DNA of 64,000 bases from Talpa occidentalis (Eukaryota; Chordata; Mammalia; Eulipotyphla; Talpidae), in NCBI RefSeq assembly GCF_014898055.3, contig NW_023601543.1, positions 10,308,314 through 10,372,313 of the forward strand, given 5' to 3'. Below the pieces are notes generated by a model, which worked only from the letters and a program-made list of their open reading frames with translations, had not been told where the DNA came from and searched no databases. This document shows, in pieces, positions 35,101 to 48,100 of this stretch (positions are counted from its first letter, which is position 1; every line of letters begins with the position of its first letter). The position numbers and the translations under genes are program-made.

Positions 35101-38100
35101 AATTAGGAAGGCGATTTTCTCTAAATTACATTTCTACTCAAATGCACTCTCCAAATTTCAGTTATTTTCCTAATTATATTTAATATGTGATGAATTTTTA
35201 AACCTCTTTGTGCACTTTATGCTCTTGATTGGAAATTAAACATCAATTGAATTTCCATTTGGCTGGAAATCACAGCTTAGTAATTTTTAAAGATGTGATT
35301 TTCTCAAGTGTTTGCCTTGGAATAATAATAATCCTAACAAAAATGCATCTGTTGACTACTTTAAAGTTTACAAAATACTTACCAATACAGAGGCCTTATG
35401 GGCCATGGGAAGCCCTGAGGTTCTCACTTCAGACTTGGGTCTGAACCCCAGCTTAGCTGACCATTGACTTGTCCTTTCTGAGTCTTGGGTTTCTCATCTG
35501 AAAAAGGAAGATAGCACCTGTGTTGAAATGTTTTTTATCTTAAACAAGAACGAAGTCTGCAAAGATCTTAGCATGCAACAGTAGCTACCCTTAGTAGGAG
35601 CAGGTTTTTTATCTGTCTCCCGTACCAGTCTGCCCAAGCTTGAGGAGAGAGCCAGGATTTCATGACTCCAACCGCAGGGCACTTTGTTCTTCCCAGCTGC
35701 TTCTGGAGCAAGATTGCAAAAGTAGATAAATAGATGGTTAGATATCACCACTCTGACGAGATCTAGCTTCCCTGAAGGTAGCGATTTCCAGCCTGATAGA
35801 CTTGTGACATTCAAGGCTGCTGGTGCTGAAGCTGAAACTACATCCTTTTCTGTCCTGCTTACAAAAGCCCAAGGAGAAAGACTGTCTTTTCAACAGGATG
35901 ACCTGCAATCCACCCCATTCCCAACCCCCTGATATTTGATGACTGCTAGCAAGTTTCTTGGGACACATTCCACAACTTCTTGCAACACCACTACTATTAC
36001 GAACCACTTCATAAGATGTGTTCTAGGGAGACTAAATAGGTCACTTTGTACAGTAGAGGGTTCCATTTGGAGAGCAGTAAGAAAGATTGGTGGGGCCAGT
36101 AGGAATCGAAAAAGTTAAAGCTCGATCTAGCAGGTGATCAGAGGTTCTTACATAGCAGCACAAGGGGGTTGAAGTGGCAGTCTGCAGAAAAGGTGGTTCA
36201 GAAGCGATAAGGCCTGGGAGCCGGGGTTACTACTTGAATGGTGGATGGGATGACATGAAGACCTGAATGAAGGCGGCGTGGAAAGGCATAGCCAGAGGTG
36301 GGAAGACCTATGACTGATTGGAGAAGCAAGGAGGTCAGGGGTCAAGGGATAAGCAGAAGTTTCAAAATACACTGTCGTAGGCAGTAGGTTTCCCTCTGTA
36401 TATTTTGTGTAGATCTTGTAGCCCCACGACTCAATGTTCTGTTGGAAGAAATAATCCAGAAGGTACAAAAGGGCAGAGAAAGCACCAGCTTTGAGTTAGA
36501 CATTTACAGGCCACAGTTCATAGCATATTAATACAATCATTTTTGTTTTTTTTTTTTTCAACCAAGTTGTTGCCATATGGAATTGCCTGGGTGGTGTGTG
36601 GCCCTGCCGTAAGATCCTAGGCTAAGAGCCTAGGTTTAAGATCCTAGTGACTTTGTGGTTAGTCATACAGAAAGGCTGCTATCTGAATTTAGAGCATGAT
36701 TCTAGAACATTGTAAGTCAGTGCCGTGGTGACAGGGAATGCTCAGTAAATGACCACCCTCAGCATCTAACCAGCCAGTAACTGGAATGTTGGCGGTGACC
36801 AAGGACTATGTTAGGTCATCCCTGATAAACTGTTCTGTTGCAGGCCCCTTAAGGAAAAGGGTTGTTTTTTGTTCACTGCTGTATCTTCACTCACTTAGTA
36901 GATACTCAGTAAATAACCGATGGATGAGCAAATGATGCCTCAGATGCACCACTGTAGCTTCAGTGCTAGGCACAATGCTAATCGAGTGAGGAGAAACCAA
37001 CAAAGGCTTACTGCAGTGAGCGGAAATGAATCCGACAGCATACTGATACACATTTTTACTTTTTAATTTTATTTGATTGTTTTTAATTATTTTTTATTAT
37101 TATTTATTTATACAAGAACCAGGGTACAGGCCAGATGCGCCGGAGGGTGAGAGGATTCACCAGAGACAGAGCGGGAAACAGAACAGGCAGACTGACGAAA
37201 TACAGTGCTGAGGGGAGCAGCGGGCAAGAAGTCTGCCACACCATGTGGGACCCTCACTGGCCGGCCAGGATTGAACCGGCACTGCAGAGGCTGCGGACAG
37301 CTTCACAGCGCTGCACTCAACTGCCTGTGCCACCAGGGGAGGCCCTAATTAATTTTTCAATTGAGGTCACATTGGTTTAGTACAGTGTCTATGACTCAGA
37401 GGTGTCGGTTCACACCTCCTCAGATGTAGGTGGCCATAGCACACCCTCCATCAGGGTGCCATAGTCTCCACCGCAGTCCAGGGGCCCCTCCCCACTTGGC
37501 TCTTCACCCTCCCCCTCCTCATCTGGTAGCCTCCATTCTACAATCAGACTTCTAGGAGCTGCTGAAATACATTTTAATTTTATTGTGTGAAATAATGTGC
37601 ACTTAGTAATTTCGATATGGCATATTTAACAGTAATAAAATGATCTGCCTTCTTTGGCTAGTGATGATCTGGAACAGTTTATGGAAAGTCAAGGTGCGGC
37701 CAGCCCGGGCATCCTCATTTTAACGACAAGCCTCAGCAAACCATTCATGCGCCTGGAAAAGTATGTGACCCTCTTACAGGAGCTGGAGCGACACATGGAG
37801 GTAAGGAAGGCAGCTTTCCAGCCAGATGCCAAGCACGCACCTGTGCTGGGCCTCCGAGCTAGCTTTGCAGGGGAATTCGGGAAAAGCCTGCATCTCACAA
37901 TTTCCATTATCCAATCTTCCTTCTTCCCGGGCTTCTAGTTTTCCTCTTTATGTAGCAAAATAAGAAAGGGACATTTTATGTTCCCCATTGAAGATATTTT
38001 TAATCTCTTACTCATTTTTATATATTTTTTCTCACCTGTATTGAGGTATGAGCGAGAAATGAGAACTATATACATTAAGGATATACCATGTGATTGTTTT

Positions 38101-39073
38101 TGGGTGTGCAATGTGATGATGTAATATATGCACACACTGTGAAATGATGATCACCACCAAGTCAGTTAACGCAGCCATCATCTCGAGAACACTTAAGATC
38201 TACTCAAGTAGCAACTTTCAAGTAGACAATATAGTGTTATTAACTCTAGTCACCTTAGGCCCCCGGGTCTTACTCAGAACTGGAAATCCATCTATTAGTG
38301 CTAAATGCCCACGATTATTCTCCCTCCTTCCTCTTGCCCCCTAGCTTCCATCCTTCTGCAAGCCTATACTAACTTGTTGACTTGGGTTTTGTTCTGCCCT
38401 CTCATGTGTAGATGGCGGCTCAATCAAAATCAAGCTGGACATTTCTGTTCTGGCATATTAACAAACTTCACTGTGGGAGATAAACAAAGCAAAACAATAT
38501 CCAAAGGGCACTTTCCCTGTGGACAGGAACATGTATCTCTAGAATGCTGTGGTCATTCAGCTTTGGGATTCTGGATCACAGTGCAAGATTCTGGTATTTC
38601 CTTGAAGATTAATAAATGACCCTCTTAATCTGTGGCTCCACATGTCCACATCAAAGCTGCCTCGCATTTTTGTTTATAAATTCACTTGTCATAGCTGAAG
38701 CACAGCAATAATCTTTTCTAAATGTTAAAAGTTGTAGCCAGACCTGATAATTGGATATTTTTTCAAGAACCCAAATCCTGTTATTAAAAACCAATCAATA
38801 GTGAGAGTTTTCTGATGTGCTCTTGCACCATCTAGCATAGGGGACTAAGGTGTGGGTAGCAGAGGAGGGCCCACGGGCGGTGGAGGGCTGCATTTACCCT
38901 ACTTGCTCTTCCTGTGTCTGGGGAAAGATTTTGAGGTTTTAAAGGGTTTGATTATCTTTAAAGAAAAAGGTTGCACGCTGCCAGTCTTGTCAGTGTTTGA
39001 AAGGATTGAAAGTATGTGTGCTGAGTGAAACCACATTCTCAGATTATGTGACCTGCCAGAAAACTGGAGGCAG

Positions 39074-39131
<58 letters not shown>

Positions 39132-42100
39132 GGCCTACCCGAATGAAATTCCAGGGGGGCTCAGGAAGGTGTTGACCTCTTGATGCCTTTCCAAAAGCTA
39201 AGCTACTTCACTGAACTGTTTGAGGTTTGCCCTCCCTTTCTTATTACAAAAGTCCAGAAATTAGTGGCCCCAGTTTCTGTTTCTGCTTAGTACTGAAGTA
39301 TGAATATGCACTATTAAGTGCATATTTGGGGAGAAAAATCCCCAACGCCCCTACTGCCTAGGTCTTCTTTCTTCGCCTTCCTTGTATGGGAGCCTGTTTG
39401 TATGTCTGCCGCCATCAGATAATGAGCCCCTTTACATTAGCTCACCGCTGGGTGACACATTTACCTACCTTTCTGGCCCAGGTAGCATGGCCGCTGGCTA
39501 ACTGTAGAGTAGAGCTTGAACTTCTCCATTATCAGTTGACTTTGGTAAGGAGCAATTTAAATATCAAAGGATACCCCCTTTCTCCTCACAAGGAATGCTT
39601 GTCCTTGGGTGTGGGGCAGACCTCCTCATCTGCGCAGCTCGGTGTTTAAGCACCCCAGGCTGGGGGAGCAGCAGATTTTGTCTTCAGCTGAATTCCAAAC
39701 CTCAGGTATACATGTAGCCCCACATTAGGCGCACGTCTACACCCCTTAGGCCCCAAGGTTAGGCATATATCTACCCTCAAGAATTTCTCCTGTCCCTTCA
39801 TAAACTGTTATAGCGGTGTGAGTCCTCCAAGCCATTACTGTGCTCTCCACTTCTCAGGGCTGTAGGTTGCCGGGCGCGGAAAGTGTGTCGTCATGACGTT
39901 GCCGAAGGAGCACAGGCTGTGCAACTTGGAATGTCTTCCCAACTGCCATGTTGTGGCTGCCCAAAGAAAATGGAGGCATTTTAGCAAATGAGATTGGATT
40001 GATTTTTCTCTAACCACCATTCTGTGCCCACCATTTGTTACCTAGTGTCATTTACTAACAACTAATCATCCCAACATGACTCAAATAATAATTTCGATTA
40101 TCTAAAGAGCAAAGGGAAATGGTAGCAAACTGTAGAGTAGAACTTGAACCTAGTGTGTGGTTCTCAAATATCTGATGTGTTATTAGATGCTGTAATTTCT
40201 TAAACCGCAATGACTGGAAGTGCTGAGATTCCAAATGGGCAAATGCGGCTTTATTTTCCAATCTTCACGTTAGCATACAGTAAACTTCACTTTTTTCTTT
40301 TGCTATATAGTTCTATGAATTTTAATACATGAATAGATTTGGTTACTAGCACGACAATTGAGATAGACAGTTGCTTTACCCTCTACCCCAAATTCCCTTT
40401 TTCTATCTATTTGCCGCCTCACCCTCCTCCCGCCCCTAGGCCTTGCTGATCACTGATCCATTCTCATTTAATATTGTTTTAAAATGTATTCCCTTAATAG
40501 GACACGCATCCAGATCATCAGGATATTCTGAAAGCGATCGTAGCATTCAAAACCCTCATGGTAGGTGAGACTCTAAAATTATAATTCTCCATTTCGTATG
40601 CTTCGTTCCTGAAAAAAAGTGATTGTGTGTAACGTTTCTTTCCTTATGCAAAGGTCTTCAGAGTGGAAACAAGAAGCTTTAGTGACAGTATCGCAGTGAT
40701 TGTTTCATTTAATTTTGTCTTCCAAAAATCATGCTTGCCTATGAAAGCTTGCCAGGCCGAGGGTATAAAGCACTCACATTTGAAGTCTCTGCCACATTAA
40801 GCGCTGCTGTGTAGGTGGGGGGTTTCCTTTTGTCTCTTTGTCTTTACCCCCATGTTGCTCATCTTATGCCTGTGCAGCTAGTCGTTCACTGATTGGCATC
40901 AATACTGGCCTCATCATCACCTACTGATGCCAAAGGTGCGTGTTTATTTTTTGCAAGTGAAAAATAAATCCTTCATCAAATCTGAAAGGAAAACAACCTG
41001 CTACAATACATTTGCTTTATATAGATTGCTATCAAAGAACCTATAGTCTTGTTTCTTGACTGTGATGGTGAATGGGTCTTCTTGAACTCATTGATGTAAA
41101 ACCATTTGGTGCCATTTTAGGAGGAAACAAAATGTGATTTGGGGTGATGGATTAAGTTCCATTTCATTTGAGACATTTCTGTTGCCTTCCTGGTGATTGG
41201 GAGCCACGTTTAGTTGTTGATTCTTGCTGCAAGGTTGAGATGCAGTATTTACCATCACCCTGTTGTTGAAATCAGTTAAATCACAAGTTGAAGACCAGTT
41301 TAAGGTATTTTTTAAGTTAAAATGGCTGTTTTCATGGTCAAGAAGCAGGTAAATATTGGCAGTTTTACGTGGTTCAGTGTAATAGAACAGCCCATGGCCA
41401 CCATGGTGTTTATCATAAGTTCTGTCCACTTTATTCTCCCCATGTAAATGGAATCATAATTGCCTCCTTTAGAACCCTTATTTCTTTCTGATCATTTTAC
41501 ATGTCGTAATACTTGTTTTGAGATTTATATATTTATTCTATGTATTTATTTATATATTTATTATATTTATTACTTCTAAATTTGTGCAATGAATTTATTT
41601 CTTCAAGCTTCCATTTAGCTAAATGAAGGGACAGTAGAGATTTTATAGAAGATACCCCCCAAAAAACTATAACATTAATTTGGAAACAATAACATAACTA
41701 AATGTATGCTTATTTTCATACTCTGGTTTCTCTTCAGATCATGTAAATCTTTCGCCTTTTACTAAATGTATGCTTATTTTCATACTCAATTTGGAGTGAA
41801 TAGCATTAAATTACTGTAAGATAACCTGTCAGCCAATCCATCAGTCAGTCTGTCCATACTCATGCCGCATATGTTGTTTCTTGATTTGTATATTTAGTTT
41901 GTACTCTTGAAATTCAGTTGTATCTGCTTTTCCTAATCCTTTTAGGAACAAATATTAATTTCATATTTTTTCATTGCAATCTGCTACTAGTCCCTAAACA
42001 AAATATAGGGCAGTGTGTATGTTTCATTAAGCATTATGTGCATATGTTAATTCATTTCACTGTGACATAGGATTTAATCTTTTCCTTTTGTATAACTCCT

Positions 42101-45100
42101 GGAGACATTTTTGTGTTTTTTTTTTTTAAATAAGTATTCCTTAATTGGAAACTGAGCATATGTTAGAAAAACAAATTGCCTTGTAAGTAATGTGTTTTTT
42201 ATGCCGAGTGCCTCAATGGAGAGGAGCTAGAACCAGGACCCCCCAAGAGATCTGAACCTCCCGTATGCCCCCTGCCTTCTTTGGTATGATTCTGCTGCTA
42301 ATCTTCCCATACTCTTTGCAGAGAGGGAGAAACAAGCCTCTTCTACCATTTTGTCTTGATGTTTTGGCAAAATGAAAAGTAGCTCTTTATCAAACTCTTG
42401 GAGGCTCGTGGCTAGAGATTTAGGGTAGTAAGTCGATCTGTCCATCAAGAATGAATCTGGTGATAGGATTCATACTAAGTGATAAGGACTCAGTAGGAAT
42501 CTGGGAGTCAAAGCCACACATTACTTGGTCGTATTTTAGGTCTGTTTCATAAGAATCCTCATTCCATTCTGTTCTGCTTTGGTTGTATAGGGGCAGTGCC
42601 AAGATCTAAGGAAGAGAAAGCAGCTGGAGTTGCAGATACTTTCAGAGCCTATTCAGGCATGGGAAGGGGAGGATATTAAGACCTTGGGAAATGTGATTTT
42701 TATGTCACAAGTAATGGTGCAGTATGGCACATGCGAGGTAAGGTGTTGTCAGTCTCCACACCTTTTCTTCCATCTTTGCTGTTTTGCTTCCTTTATTTGC
42801 TTTTCCATCAAGGTCAAAATACTTGAACATTCCAATAAAAAAATGAGCTTTTATTCTGTACCCAGTGTTGTGGTCAGTGCTGTGGGAGCAGGGAGGAAAG
42901 AGCAAGCATTAGTCCTGTCCTTCAGAGAACTCAGTCAGATGCAAGTCAGATAGTGAGTCTCAATAGCAGAACCCCTAGAAGCTCAGAGGAGGGGGAGAGC
43001 CAGAAGACGCCCCTAAGAAGACATCAAGTCGAGGGGCCATGCAGAGACGAGGGAAGGTTTCCTGAGATACAGTTCATTCTCATGTCAGGGGAGGACAGGA
43101 ATGTGGGCCTCGGGATAGCGAGCAAGCCCGTCTGTCAGGAGTGAAGGAAGCTTGCCCGGTGGCATGACAGAGTTGGACTGAGTCAGACTGAGATTATGAA
43201 GGGCCTTAAGCGTCAGGCAAGAATAGGTCAGACTGACACAGCAGACAATAGGAAACAGAGTTCCATGTGGCAGGAGTTTACGGTATTTGATCTGACATCC
43301 GTGCATGTCAGGTAAACTGCAGGGGGGTGAAGGGGTTAAGAAACAGAAAACCCAAGTGATTGGAAAGTGATCATCGGCCTGAGGAAGGTAGCTGTGGAGA
43401 GAATGAAACTTAAGGGGCACATCTGAGAAAGACAAAAGTGTAGGAAGTGTGTGAACTTCTGTAGAAAAGTTAAAAGAGGACGTTTGTAGGAAGTGGTCAC
43501 CCATGGGCCTGAGGCAGTGATGATGGCACTTTAGACCCATTGACTTTCAAGTGACCTTGGGTATCCCGGGGGAGATGTCTTGTAATTGGCTGTTAAACAA
43601 CACAGAATGTGGGTGGGTGGTCAGTTGGAGGCAGGGATTTAGAGGTCTCTGACAGATGTGCCTTCCTAGGAAGGAAATACCTGGAGAGAACCAGAGAGGG
43701 CTGAAGATGGATTATGTTTTTTAGGAAGAGGATGGGGAGGGGAAGGAGGTTGGTTATGTCACCCTGGGGCGATCTCTCGGATGCTCTCCCTCCCCGAACA
43801 ACTTCCCATCCTCCCTGACAGGTTTCTGTCAGAGATTCATTATTTTGGGTTAATCTCATTTAAAGCACTGGTACCCTGGGGAAGGTTAATGCAGCGAGCC
43901 TAACTATTAGTCTTTCACAACTTTGGAATAAACCTCTTGGGTAAAGAGAGGAGGAATCGGTGCCAGGAAAAGACAAAGAGGAAGAGAGGAGAATTGGGGG
44001 GTGGGAGGATGACCTGGTAATTCCAGGAGGAGCACTGGAAAGTGGTCAGCTTGCTGAACACAGCAGAAGGTTCAGAGGTCAAGACATGGACACCAAGAGG
44101 AAGCCACTGGATTGTGCTGGAAGGCAGTCATTGATGACTCTCAGAGAGCAATGGGATGCAGTTAGGGAGGGATGGATAGAGAGAAGATAAAGACAAGAAA
44201 TCATTTGGCAATAAAATGTTAAGAAACAGGGCGTCATGTATCAGGAGCCACAGGGGCAAGCAGGCCTAGCAGGACAGGGGCTGTGCATAGGTTAAAGGTC
44301 GAATAGCAAAGGCTAGTTCCACAGGAGAGGCTGCTGGAAGGAGAGATGAGATGTTTAAAGAAAACCGAGCACAAGAAAGAGGCAAGTGATTGCACAGCAC
44401 TTGCTAGAAGAGTAGTCTCCAAAGCTTGCTCTTCTCATGAGGACAGAGACAGAAGGGGCGTAAGATAACTACAGGTAGACTGCTAGACATGTAAGCTGAC
44501 TGTCCTTGCTTGCACCTCTGAACTGCCTATGTGTTTAAGGGACTCAAAGGGCTTCTGCTATGCAAAATTTCCTTTCGTCCCATTTTAAAAATCATTGACT
44601 TCTTTGCTTTATGTGGTTAGAATAATTCTCTTGTTCTCACTAAGTAATTTTTATGAATAAGAATTTAACATACATGTTACCATGTAATACATTTCCTATC
44701 ACCCAAAAACCCCATCACTTTGCCACTTTTCAAAGTAAAGTCATTTGCGTTTTCTGAACCGAGACACTAATTTTGTGTTATGGCTGCAGCCTGGGAAGGG
44801 AGGTATGGACCTGGCCTCGCAGGCTTACCTACTTGGGAAACAATAAGGTTATTTGTATTTAGCTTTATGTGCTGGAAGGACAGAGATCAACTTCAGGTTG
44901 ATGTCCATTTCAAAGTAAAATTCTACGATTTTATACTTTCACGTTGGGTATCTTTAAAAAATATGTTGTTTATATTACAAAAACTTATTCCAGAAATTCT
45001 TAGTGAACAAAATATCCATTTTCTATCTCCACTGAATATTTTTCATTCCACTTCAGGAAAAAGAGGAGCGGTACCTTATGTTATTTTCAAGTGTCTTGAT

Positions 45101-48100
45101 AATGTTATCTGCAAGTCCTCGGATGAGTGGCTTTATCTATCAGGTTAGTAGACTTCATATAAAACAAATAGCAGGACCCATAATGAAAAAAGATTTCCAT
45201 CTAGATGCTATATCTCCGCTCTGGCATTAAAAGCTCCAGTCAGAAAAGAACAGAATGTTCTGATCCTTCATTGTAATTAAATAGCTTATCAGAGCAGATG
45301 TCCCTTATATCAAAGACCTTTGTATTACTATAATGCAATGTATTACTTTGTATTGCTAAATTACCTGATTGTCCACTGCTCTGGCTATGAGCTAGGTTTT
45401 GAATGTATAAATAGAAATCTAAGTCTGCAGCTAGGTAAATGAGCAGCAGTATTTTACAAGCCCACAGTGTATCTTTATTGCTGAGAAAATACAGAACCTG
45501 GGGCTTGCTGCTGTGGTTGTATTATTACAGTCACTTCACATGATTCGGGATTCTTAGATGCAAGTCATTAAACTCCTTAGGAAATGAAACTTCCTTCGGG
45601 CTGCTCCCAAAATACAGAGTATTATATATTCCCATTGCCTGTTGTATCTTGGTCTGGCAATGACTAGTAAAATTTCAGTCTTTATTTTGCTCATGGATTC
45701 TCATGAAAATGTGTTAGAAAATAAACTGCTTGTAAATCCTGACCTGATGGTTTTAGGGGTTTAGCTAAACACAATCCACAGTTCCCCTCTTGCTTTCTTG
45801 CCTGATTAAAATTTGGAGTGGGGAAACAGATTATGTGTTGACAGACCGGAAAAATATATCTAGCCATAATTTAGCAGTGATTCCTGAGAGAGTCAGGAAA
45901 GCGAATGGAAATAAGCGCAGGCTTGTATAACCACAGAATTAATGGGAATCTTCCTTTTCTGATAGGGAAAAATGCCAACAGCGGGAATGGCAGTGACTAG
46001 ATTAGATGAAATTGAAGGGAATGACTGCACATTTGAAATCACAGGTAGGTCATTTTCTCTTTTTCATGCAGCTACTTCAAATCCTTTTCGGAATGAAGTG
46101 GGCTTTAAATAAATAAATGCTATTATTTTCTGTTATACAGTCTGGGCGCAAGTTTTACATGGCTTAGAGAAGTATATTCCATTTCCTGGGATAATTAGGG
46201 TACAGTGGCAATAGAACAGAGAAGTCTCCTGGTCATTCAAAAGCCTCCACTTTGCCATTAGTTTCAATCTTCTCTCGCATAAGAGCTACTTGTTAGAGCT
46301 AATAACAAAATGGACTGATGTAAATGCAATTTTCTCTTCCTTCTGTCATCTATTTCCTGGTGGCAGAGGAGCCAAAGATGTGGATTTTATCCGCAATTTT
46401 ATCATCAGCCTATGAATTAGCAAGATTTGGTTGTATTTCTAAAAAGTGCTGAAAAACCATGAAGCTTCTTCACAAATTGAGCCAAATGCCAGGCCTCGAT
46501 AATGCTCCCTGGCCTTTTGCCAGGCCGGTGTGATTTACATATAATGGTTGCCCTTTTCTACTGATGTGGCCCAAGGCCAACACTGGGCAAATGGCCCCAG
46601 GCCTTTCCCCCTTATTTCCCAGTGGGGAGCCCAGGATATGGTGTTGGCCCAAAGATTTTAACCCGTCTTAGTTGGATCTTGTTTCAAGTTTGATATTGGA
46701 TAAAGCAGTATGCTGTTCTCATTTTATTATTTTATTTTTTTAACTCTATAGGAAATTTAATAGCATTTAAGAGGTAGGTTAAAGTGTTAAAAATGAACAT
46801 TGTGTGTCTTTTTAATGTGGCTTTGTAAATAAACATAAATCATAAACATACAACCATATTTAATAAATGTATTTATGTATAAAACTTATATCTTAACAAT
46901 CTATTAAACTTAATTTTTAAAATGAAAATATGTCATCATCTATGCAGAACATGAAGATAAAAATAAACAATCCAAATGAAGCCAAATATAAGAATTTTAT
47001 TTTACACTAGGCAGACTCTGCACTTAAATTTTTGGATTGTAAAATTTCTTTTTGTTAGTTTACAGTGAGATTTTATACTGCTGCTGCTAAGTTTCCGAAA
47101 GCAGTAGAAATCAAGTTTTATACATCAGAGGTGAACATTTACTTCTTTATCGTATTATCCCAGCTTATCTGTTCCAGAAGTTTCAATAAGGTTATCTTGT
47201 AGATAGAAAAGTCCTGAAATGAAGCCTAAGTTCTAGTTGCATGAAATATGCTTATGAACAAAACAAGTTCAAGGTCCTCCTTGCCTTTTGTTTTCAAATG
47301 CTCATAATCGGTGATGCAGGGAACTTAATAGAGAGAATTGTGGTCCATTGCAACAACAGCCAGGACTTCCAAGAATGGCTGGAGCAGCTGTGCAGACTTA
47401 TCAGAGGACCTACCTCCTGCAGCTCATTATCCAAAACATCATCGTCATCTTGCAGTGCTCATTCCGTAAGTAGTCCAGGTGCTGAGGCCAGATATCCTCG
47501 AGTCTCTTTCAAATCCTGCCTGCTGAGGACTCAGGAGAAGCAGTGAGCATGTCCCGGGTCTCGGGTAGTTTATATTTGTAGACTTTGAAGTACAGTTAAA
47601 CCTCACTAATTCTGATTTCTTTTGGGGGGGGGGGCTATCCAAATTAATCAAGGGTTTTCTCTAGAACGCGTGTAGTTTTGTTTGACAGTATTTAGGTAGT
47701 CCAACTAACTGCTAGCAAAGTGTTTCTAACTAGCAGTGCTGCTACCATGTTTTAATGCTAAATAAGACGCATTTTAATTAGCAACTGTTATTCTCCTATT
47801 AATAATTTTCTAAGTCATAAGAAATAGTTTGCCTTCCTAAGTACTTAAACATCTTCATGTAATCTCATTTACACTCACATTCGTTCAGTAACCTTCAGGG
47901 GTAAACTTGTAGGATTGCCTTCTTCCACCTTATCACAAATTTAGCATTCATAGAATTTGAATTGCTGAGATTTTACTGTACTTGAGTGAGATCGAAGACC
48001 CCTTATGTGGGCTGTGAACACTGACCGGCGCCGCCCGGCTTCCGGTGTGGAGTGCTGTGTTGTGGTGGGAAGAACATCGGCTTTGGCATCCAATCTGGGT

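Larger units (their letters stand above)
22945..37661 (+). other. ARHGEF6: Large 14.7-kb repeat-filled intron
   Basis: From about 24375 to 30480 it is an old antisense L1 with nested younger insertions. SINEs are listed separately. A MIR lies at 24200-24370 and another near 31660-31830. 22945-24190, 30490-31100 and 32750-34230 show no recognisable gene or repeat, apart from simple compositional features. Confidence 0.8.
37801..40500 (+). other. ARHGEF6: Intron with L1 tail and poly-G
   Basis: An L1 3'UTR relic lies at about 38035-38400 and the 56-base G run at 39075-39130. The rest is unassigned, except a weak L1-like stretch at 40270-40480. Confidence 0.7.

Noticed and set aside
39075..39130. 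Functional G-quadruplex
   Set aside because: A 56-base pure G run is far more likely an artefact; no G-rich spaced motif surrounds it.
42860..44420. Possible processed pseudogene in purine-rich intron
   Set aside because: There is no sustained frame, poly-A or recognisable protein; it looks like an old dispersed repeat instead.
45961..45980. Suspected extra A causing a second frameshift in the PH exon
   Set aside because: On recount the acceptor AG is at 45964-45965, and the codons GGA AAA ATG CCA read correctly; the 79-nt length agrees with phase.
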